Assembly (NCBI RefSeq): GCF_000442515.1
Contig: NZ_AQPH01000037.1
Location: 1-34,029 of the forward strand
Source of the DNA: Magnetospirillum fulvum MGU-K5
GTDB lineage: Bacteria > Pseudomonadota > Alphaproteobacteria > Rhodospirillales > Magnetospirillaceae
DNA length: 34,029 nt
Reading direction: 5' to 3'
The notes below the pieces were generated by a model, which ran no database searches, was not told the DNA's origin, and saw only the letters and a list, made by a program, of their open reading frames with translations. Every line of letters starts with the position of its first letter. Position 1 is the first letter of the stretch. Of this stretch, positions 29,464-34,029 are shown piece by piece. A program made the translations under genes and the position numbers.

Positions 29464-29790
29464 CTAAGCGAAATGCAGCGCCAGCCAGACCGTCGGCACC
29501 ATTGGATCGGTCCAATCAACCCGATGGCGGCAATGGGCTGGGATCAACAGATAATCCCCCGCCCCCATCCGCCGCGGCTCGGCTTCCTCGGCAAGGCGCA
29601 GCAGCGCAGCCCCCGACACCACCATCACCCATTCTTCCTGATCTTGGTCATACCAAAAACCGGGCGGGCTGGCCTGCCCGGTCGAGACGATCCGTTCGAT
29701 CCGCAGCCCCGGGCGCGACAGCAGCGGGGTGACCTCTTCCTCGGTCGCAGCGGGTGATATCTCGTCAAACAGGTTTGCGCAGGTCGGCAT
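29464..29790 (-). CDS. Small cupin-domain protein
   Basis: 108 aa. A single RmlC-like cupin barrel: GLRIERIVSTGQASP, then FWYDQDQEEWVMVVSGAALL (first cupin motif, with Glu but few His) and MGAGDYLLIPAHCRHRVDWT (second motif, His present). Such orphan cupins are widespread in proteobacteria and have no fixed function. I use the ATG at 29790; the frame could open from a TTG at 29853, but that would cover the porin terminator. No clear Shine-Dalgarno is visible. It lies downstream of the porin on the same strand, separated by that terminator. Confidence 0.85.
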   Translation of the reverse strand: MPTCANLFDEISPAATEEEVTPLLSRPGLRIERIVSTGQASPPGFWYDQDQEEWVMVVSGAALLRLAEEAEPRRMGAGDYLLIPAHCRHRVDWTDPMVPTVWLALHFA

Positions 29791-29822
29791 CAGGGGACCA
29801 TCGGTACGACACGACAAAAAGA

Positions 29823-29846
29823 AAGGGCGGCCCAAAGGCCGCCCTT
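29823..29846 (-). terminator. Rho-independent terminator of the porin gene
   Basis: AAGGGCGGCC at 29823-29832 pairs with GGCCGCCCTT at 29837-29846 around CAAA. On the minus strand it follows the porin stop by about 25 bp and is followed by TTCTTTTTGTC, a proper U-tract. Confidence 0.9.
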
Positions 29847-29871
29847 CCCTCAAAACCCAAGCCAGGAAGGC

Positions 29872-31161
29872 TTAGAACTTCAGCGACAGACCGGTCATGC
29901 CGTAGTAGCCGTCGTTCTTGAGCGTGTCCTTGGTGGTGCCAGCCGGGGCGTAGCCATACAGGCCGCTCTCGTAAGCGGCATAACCGACCGAGGCGAGCAG
30001 ATCGATACCGGCGCTCAGGCTGTACTTGCCCGAAGCCTGGTAGAAATCGATCGTATCATCGCCATGGTTGCGGTAAGTCGCGTTGGTGTCAGCCTTCGCA
30101 CCCTTGGTCTCGGAGTGGAAGTAGGCGAAGCTGACCGCATACGGGCCGGTCGCATACTGCAAGCCAACGTCGAAGGCCTGACCGCCGAAGTCGAACTTGG
30201 TGTTGCCGAGCGGGTTGTTCTTGGTCAGGTCGACCACACCAGTAACGCCACCGTTGAAGCCACCAGTGCCGTTGTTGACGTTGCCGCTGCGGGCAATCGC
30301 GTCACGAGCGAGCTGGTACGAACCACCGAGGGTGAAGCCAGCGTAGGACAGCTGGGTGCCGCCCGAATACTGGGTGAAGGTTTCACCAGCCGACAGGATG
30401 GTCTGGACCGCACCAGCGGACAGCTTCACGCCGACCGGGCCGATGGTCCGGTTGTAACCGGCACCGACACCGTACGCCTGGGCGCGGGCGTTGCCCTGGG
30501 CGCGGTTGTCTTCGGAAATCGCGGTCGGGACATAGGTGGCACCGAGGGTCAGACCACCGAAGACGGGGCTGACGTAGGTGATCTTTTCCGCCTTGTTGTC
30601 GGTGATGATCGCGGTGGTGTTGGTCGACGAGCTGTAACCAGCGCGCTGGTTCATGCCCATCACGGCACCCGGCTTCAGGATGGTGTAGTTGCCGGTGGCC
30701 ATGCCGCCTTCGGAGAAGTTGCTGGCCGCGTCGGGAGCGGAAACGTGCAGCAGGGCCGCGCCGTTCTTCAGGGTGCCGACGAACACCTTACCGAAGCCGC
30801 CTTCAACCCAGGCATAGCTGCTGTCGATCAGGTCGGTGGTCTGGTCGGTGTGGCCACCGGCTTCCAACGACACGAACACGCCGACCTTCAGGCCGTTGTC
30901 CAGAGCGGTGCTGCCCTGGAACTGAATCTCGTTGTCGCCCTTGATACCGGCGGTGTTGATTCGACCCGCATTGCCATGGCTGCCGGTATTGTCAGCGGCA
31001 TTGAGGCCCTTCGAGTAGTTGCTGCTCTGCTCAGCACCAACAACCCACCAGCGGGAGAAGCCGCCAACCGACAACTTGATCGGGTCCGCAGCCTGGGCCG
31101 CATCGGCGCCCACGAGGCCAACGGCAACCAGCGCGGTGCTGGCGAAAAGAATCTTCTTCAT
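29872..31161 (-). CDS. General outer-membrane porin (16-strand type)
   Basis: 429 aa. Signal peptide MKKILFASTALVAVGLVGAD with cleavage after AAQA (about residue 24), then a mature chain opening ADPIKLSVGGFSRWWVVG. Alternating beta-strand sequence rich in Gly, Ser, Thr, Asn and Tyr runs to the C-terminal MTGLSLKF, whose final Phe is the outer-membrane assembly signal. This is the Gram-negative porin family of Rhodospirillaceae and relatives, passing small hydrophilic solutes. RBS GAGGGAG lies 5 bp before the ATG. Codon use looks stricter (few rare codons) than in the neighbours, as expected for an abundant protein. Confidence 0.93.
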   Translation of the reverse strand: MKKILFASTALVAVGLVGADAAQAADPIKLSVGGFSRWWVVGAEQSSNYSKGLNAADNTGSHGNAGRINTAGIKGDNEIQFQGSTALDNGLKVGVFVSLEAGGHTDQTTDLIDSSYAWVEGGFGKVFVGTLKNGAALLHVSAPDAASNFSEGGMATGNYTILKPGAVMGMNQRAGYSSSTNTTAIITDNKAEKITYVSPVFGGLTLGATYVPTAISEDNRAQGNARAQAYGVGAGYNRTIGPVGVKLSAGAVQTILSAGETFTQYSGGTQLSYAGFTLGGSYQLARDAIARSGNVNNGTGGFNGGVTGVVDLTKNNPLGNTKFDFGGQAFDVGLQYATGPYAVSFAYFHSETKGAKADTNATYRNHGDDTIDFYQASGKYSLSAGIDLLASVGYAAYESGLYGYAPAGTTKDTLKNDGYYGMTGLSLKF

Positions 31162-31531
31162 GGAAACTCCCTCTCTTGGATTGTTGAAGTCTGATCAGCG
31201 CCAAGCTTGCGAGCAAACAGACAGGCCAATCGATTTCTTGGCAGCATGACGCCATAGCCAGACATCCAACGTCAAGCAAGCCGCCCGCCTCCTGTGATGA
31301 ATGCCGCGCACTGTGGCATGAAAGCAACAACCCCGCCGCAGGGATGAGGGAACCATCGCGGTGCGAAAGCACGGGAATCGTCACTCCCCTGTCCTGGGCC
31401 GTTAGTCTCGGCCGGGAAATTCATGACAAGGACAATGACAAAGAGCCGCCCCGGATCATCTTGATCCGGAGCGGCTCTGAACATGACGTTTTCATGACGA
31501 TGCTTGCGCGCCCACAGCGCTCGCGAAATTT
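31162..31531. other. Long porin leader and intergenic region
   Basis: The 370 bp upstream of the porin hold its ribosome-binding site, a possible but weak promoter on the minus strand (TTGACG, reverse complement of 31270-31275, without a good -10 partner), the palindrome TTGC-GA-GCAA at 31207-31216 and, at 31442-31478, the terminator of the DUF1150 gene. No protein gene is supported; the short open frame over 31344-31535 is atypical in composition. A long untranslated leader is common for porins and may host sRNA pairing. Confidence 0.55.
31442..31478 (-). terminator. Long terminator hairpin after the hsp20-DUF1150 operon
   Basis: AGAGCCGC and CCGGATCA (31442-31449 and 31451-31458) pair with TGATCCGG and GCGGCTCT (31462-31469 and 31471-31478), with one C/A mismatch and a three-base loop. 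On the minus strand TTTGTCATTGTC follows. It lies about 55 bp past the DUF1150 stop. Confidence 0.8.
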
Positions 31532-31759
31532 CTAATGTACGCTGAGCGCCTCAAGATCATGCTGGCGGATCGCGGCAAAGGCGGACAGGCGATCGGGCGC
31601 GGTGCCGATCCGGGTACCGTCGGCCGAGCAGATCGCCCATTCGCCCACCGCTATATGGCGAACATAGGCGACCATCGACAGGCCCCACCCGGCCAGATCG
31701 GACACACTCATCACGCGGGCCGCCAACGCCGGACTCATTTTCTGTTCGATAATGGCCAT
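31532..31759 (-). CDS. DUF1150-family small protein
   Basis: 75 aa, soluble, no signal. The sequence LAGWGLSMVAYVRHI, then GEWAICSADGTRIGTAPDRL and ATAFAA-like terminal helix (SAFAAIRQHDLEAL) matches the DUF1150 family, found almost only in alphaproteobacteria and regularly placed directly after an Hsp20 gene. The start lies 2 bp from the hsp20 stop, so the two are co-translated. Function unknown; I infer a role in the heat-shock response from the constant pairing. Confidence 0.87.
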   Translation of the reverse strand: MAIIEQKMSPALAARVMSVSDLAGWGLSMVAYVRHIAVGEWAICSADGTRIGTAPDRLSAFAAIRQHDLEALSVH

Positions 31760-31761
31760 GA

Positions 31762-32190
31762 TCAGACTTCCTCCGGAACGGGGACGCGGATGGGAATGGC
31801 ACGAACGCGGGTCTCGGGCTGACGGCGGGTGATGTCGATATGGAGCAGACCGCTTTCCAGCGCCGCCCCTTCGACCTCGATTCCCTCGGCCAGCACGAAG
31901 GCGCGCTGGAACTGGCGGGCACCGATCCCGCGATGGATATAGACGCGGGTCCCTTCCTCTTCGGCCTGACGGCCCCGGATCACCAACTGATTATCCTCGA
32001 CCGCAACCGACAGATCGGACATCGCGAACCCGGCGACCGCCAGGGTGATGCGCAGACGGGTTTCGTCGACCTGTTCGATATTATAGGGCGGATAGCCCTC
32101 GGGCGAGGTCTTTGAAATACGGTCGAGCACCCGTTCGAAATGATCGAAGCCAAGAAGAAGCGGGCTGTTGAAGGTGGCGATTCGGGACAT
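31762..32190 (-). CDS. Small heat-shock protein Hsp20 (IbpA-like)
   Basis: 142 aa. sHsps hold unfolding proteins for later refolding by DnaK/ClpB. The N-terminus MSRIATFNSPLLLGFDHFER is typical of alphaproteobacterial class A. The alpha-crystallin domain spans about residues 35-130 (YNIEQVDETRLRITLAVAGF, LVIRGRQ, YIHRGIGARQFQRAFVLAEG), with the closing LHIDITRRQPE and the I-x-I/V motif IPIRVPV at the C-terminus. I start at the ATG at 32188-32190; the longer frame is the leader. GAGGAG lies 11 bases upstream. Confidence 0.94.
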   Translation of the reverse strand: MSRIATFNSPLLLGFDHFERVLDRISKTSPEGYPPYNIEQVDETRLRITLAVAGFAMSDLSVAVEDNQLVIRGRQAEEEGTRVYIHRGIGARQFQRAFVLAEGIEVEGAALESGLLHIDITRRQPETRVRAIPIRVPVPEEV

Positions 32191-32263
32191 GACGCGAAGG
32201 TCTCCTCTGACGTCGAGCGAGAACGGAACCGAAGGGCCCGCCATGGCACCCTTCGTTACCCCT

Positions 32264-32295
32264 ATCATTTTGGGGGCGAACGCCCCGGCGTCAAG
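32264..32295 (-). promoter_or_regulatory. Candidate RpoH (heat-shock sigma) promoter for hsp20
   Basis: On the minus strand CTTGACG (32289-32295) is followed 12 bases later by CCCCCAAAATGAT (32264-32276), close to the sigma-32 pattern CTTGAAA / CCCCATNT. It would give a leader of about 65-70 nt. In that leader CGAAGGG and CCCTTCG (reverse complement of 32249-32255 and 32230-32236) can form a 7-bp hairpin. Confidence 0.45.
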
Positions 32296-32397
32296 CGATC
32301 CGCGTGGATGTTCCGATTCCGGCTTGTGTTGGCATCGCCCCGGCCAAGGCGTATCATTGTCGAACCAATCGCGAACTGCCGGGCTGCGAGGTCAACG

Positions 32398-33099
32398 ATG
32401 ACGAACACTGTTCTTTCCGTTATTTCCGCGCTGGCTGCGGTGGTCACGAAGCCGCACGAAGGCGACCAGCATCTCCCCCCCAAGCCGGTGATTACCCTGT
32501 CGCGCGATTTCGGATCGGGCGGTGACGTGATCGCCTCGAAACTGAGCCAGGCGCTCGACCTGCCGCTGTATGACGAGCAGGTGCTGCGCGAGGTCGCCAC
32601 CCGGCTGAAGGACGATCCCGCGATCGTCCGGATGCTGGACGAGGGCTTTGGCCGCGCCAAGGACATGTGGCTGTACCGGCTGCTGTCGGGCAAGGATATC
32701 GGCCCGGATTCCTATCGCGATTCGCTGGTCAAGGTCGTGATCAGCCTCAGCCGCCTGGGCGGAATCATTCTGGGACGGGGTGCCCACGTCATCCTGACCG
32801 AGGAATGTGCCCTGCGCGTCCGCATCACCGGCACGCCGGAAATCTGTGCCCGTCGGATGGCCTCTGCCGGTCACGGCAAGGAAGAGGATTTGCTGGCCCA
32901 GGCCCGTGAAATCAACCACCGGCGCGAGACCTTCGTGTGGGAGGTGTTCCAGTCGCGCCTGTCGGACGCCAGCGAATTCGACCTGACCATCAATACCGAC
33001 CGGATGGATAATTTCGACGATGTCGTCGAGACCATCGTCGCGCTGGCCAAGGCGGTTCAGCACGGCCGGGTGCTGCGCCACGATCTGAAGCGGGTTTGA
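32398..33099 (+). CDS. Cytidylate-kinase-like family protein
   Basis: 233 aa. P-loop-like opening VITLSRDFGSGGDVIASKLS (about residues 31-50), then LPLYDEQVLREVA, the typical ISLSRLGGIILGRGAHVIL and the Arg-rich lid (VRITGTPEICARRMA, INHRRETFVWEVF). This is the Cytidylate_kin2-type family related to CMP kinase. The canonical GKS/T lysine of the Walker A loop is replaced by GSGGD, so nucleotide kinase activity should not be assumed. The ATG at 32398 follows GAGG at 32388-32391. Divergent from hsp20 and 40 bp upstream of the ATP-grasp gene, possibly one operon. Confidence 0.85.
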   Translation: MTNTVLSVISALAAVVTKPHEGDQHLPPKPVITLSRDFGSGGDVIASKLSQALDLPLYDEQVLREVATRLKDDPAIVRMLDEGFGRAKDMWLYRLLSGKDIGPDSYRDSLVKVVISLSRLGGIILGRGAHVILTEECALRVRITGTPEICARRMASAGHGKEEDLLAQAREINHRRETFVWEVFQSRLSDASEFDLTINTDRMDNFDDVVETIVALAKAVQHGRVLRHDLKRV

Positions 33100-33139
33100 C
33101 CGCCCAAATCTGGTTCGCGATCCAAGGACAGACGTCACC

Positions 33140-34029
33140 GTGACCCATGCGACGCCCGAGGACGCAGGCGCTGCCTGCGACCTCTATCTGCCCCCCCAGG
33201 GCGGGCATGACGAACTCAACGCGCCCGGACGCGGCGTGCGTGCCCATTGGCGCGAGTTTATCGATACTTTCTCTGCCTTGTCGCCCGAAGAAATCACCCG
33301 ACGCTGGGATCTGGGCCAGACCCTGCTGCGCGACAACGGCGTCACCTATAACATCCACGGTGACCGCGCCGGGCTGGACCGGCCGTGGCGGCTGGACCCC
33401 TTGCCGGTGATCCTGCCCGCCGCCGAATGGTCCCGGCTGTCCGCCGCGATCGCCCAGCGTGCCGGGTTGCTGGAAACCATTCTGGCCGATCTGTACAGCC
33501 GTCACGCCCTGATCGGCGACGGATTGATTCCCCCCGGCCTGCTCTATGCCAATCCCGCCTTTCTGCGCCCGTGTCACGGCTGGCTGCCGCCGGGCGGGCG
33601 CTACCTGCACATTTACGCCGCGGATCTGGCCCGGGGCACCGATGGCTGCTGGCGGGTGATGTCGGACCATACCGAAGTCCCCTCCGGCACCGGCTATGCC
33701 CTGGAAAACCGCACCATCGTCAGCCGGGTGCTGCCCGAAATTCACCGTGCTTTGCCGGTCGAGCGGCTGGGACCGTTCTTCGAGACGGTAAGGCGGGGAT
33801 TGCTGGCACTGTCGCCGCGCCGGACCGAACAGCCCCGCGTCGTACTGATGAGTTCCGGTCCGTTCACCGAGACGTTTTTCGAGCACGCGTTCCTGGCCCG
33901 TCAGCTTGGCATCACCCTGGTCCAGGCCGAGGATTTGACCGTCCGCGACAATGCGGTGTTCTTGAAGACCCTGACCGGGCTGCAACGGGTCGATGTCATC
34001 GTCCGCCGTTCCGGCTCCGAATGGTGCGA
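33140..34029 (+). CDS. Circularly permuted ATP-grasp protein (truncated at window end)
   Basis: The frame starts at a GTG (33140-33142; AAGGA at 33124-33128) and stays open to the window edge, giving about 296 residues. The sequence fits the N-terminal part of the circularly permuted ATP-grasp type 2 (DUF404/DUF407) family: ITRRWDLGQTLLRDNGVTYN, PWRLDPLPVILPAAEW, LLETILADLYSRHALIGDGL, SDHTEVPSGTGYALENRTI and RRSGSEWC. Members are usually followed by an alpha-E protein and a transglutaminase-like protein in an uncharacterised peptide-modifying cluster; that context lies outside this window. Confidence 0.87.
   Translation, partial: MTHATPEDAGAACDLYLPPQGGHDELNAPGRGVRAHWREFIDTFSALSPEEITRRWDLGQTLLRDNGVTYNIHGDRAGLDRPWRLDPLPVILPAAEWSRLSAAIAQRAGLLETILADLYSRHALIGDGLIPPGLLYANPAFLRPCHGWLPPGGRYLHIYAADLARGTDGCWRVMSDHTEVPSGTGYALENRTIVSRVLPEIHRALPVERLGPFFETVRRGLLALSPRRTEQPRVVLMSSGPFTETFFEHAFLARQLGITLVQAEDLTVRDNAVFLKTLTGLQRVDVIVRRSGSEWC

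Noticed and set aside
30064-31194. 376-codon open frame antisense to the porin gene
   Set aside because: Strong codon bias of the porin keeps the opposite frame open; no recognisable motif.

Overview
The window is a high-GC chromosomal segment from an alphaproteobacterium, most likely Rhodospirillales. Pointers are the tuf / tRNA-Gly / tRNA-Tyr block beside an rlmB-type methylase, a DivK almost identical in pattern to the Caulobacter protein, the hemC-hemD-Mic60-hemY operon, the tsaE-amgK-murU operon, the Hsp20-DUF1150 pair and an aerobic CobN. I do not name a genus. Most of the content is core metabolism and cell biology. I see no phage, IS element, CRISPR array, toxin-antitoxin pair or secretion locus.

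Layout. 1-480: start of EF-Tu and two tRNAs, minus strand. 593-1402: RlmB-like 2'-O-methylase. 1433-3583: minus-strand acetyltransferase of the CatB/Vat type, a transglycosylase-like protein without a signal peptide, and a secreted DUF192 protein. 3590-4046: an unusual intergenic stretch with an AT-rich palindromic block and a strong hairpin. 4047-7247: purQ-purL-bolA, without the purS and grxD that often accompany these genes. 7248-7482: a pair of REP-like palindromes. 7483-8433: UDP-glucuronate decarboxylase. 8607-12909: ETF-ubiquinone oxidoreductase, a TPR lipoprotein and ispE. 12906-14223: YcgN-type protein, divK and a FlaF-like gene. 14347-16555: tsaE-amgK-murU, a translationally coupled operon joining t6A tRNA modification to peptidoglycan recycling. 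16666-16741: tRNA-Ala(CGC). 16864-19381: HAD nucleotidase overlapping greB tail to tail, a 94-bp tandem repeat at the greB start, and tsaD. 19433-23375: hemC-hemD-mic60-hemY. 23499-27280: cobN and a 31-residue membrane microprotein. 27284-29204: CDF metal exporter and fabI. 29464-31161: cupin and porin. 31532-32190: DUF1150 and Hsp20. 32398-34029: cytidylate-kinase-like protein and a truncated circularly permuted ATP-grasp protein.

How genes work together: hemC and hemD make uroporphyrinogen III, the common precursor of haem, bacteriochlorophyll and cobalamin. Mic60 (membrane shaping) and HemY share that operon, and CobN inserts cobalt in the cobalamin branch 124 bp downstream. TsaE and TsaD, two subunits of the t6A machinery, lie 3.5 kb apart. 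AmgK and MurU return MurNAc to UDP-MurNAc. The metal exporter lies tail to tail with the cobN unit.

Non-ATG starts are common here (TTG or GTG for purQ, purL, ETF-QO, tsaE, amgK, tsaD, the CDF gene and the ATP-grasp gene). I found no clearly new multi-gene system. The items most worth checking are the cobN-linked microprotein, the repeat that rebuilds the greB leader, and the AT-rich palindromic block plus hairpin upstream of purQ.
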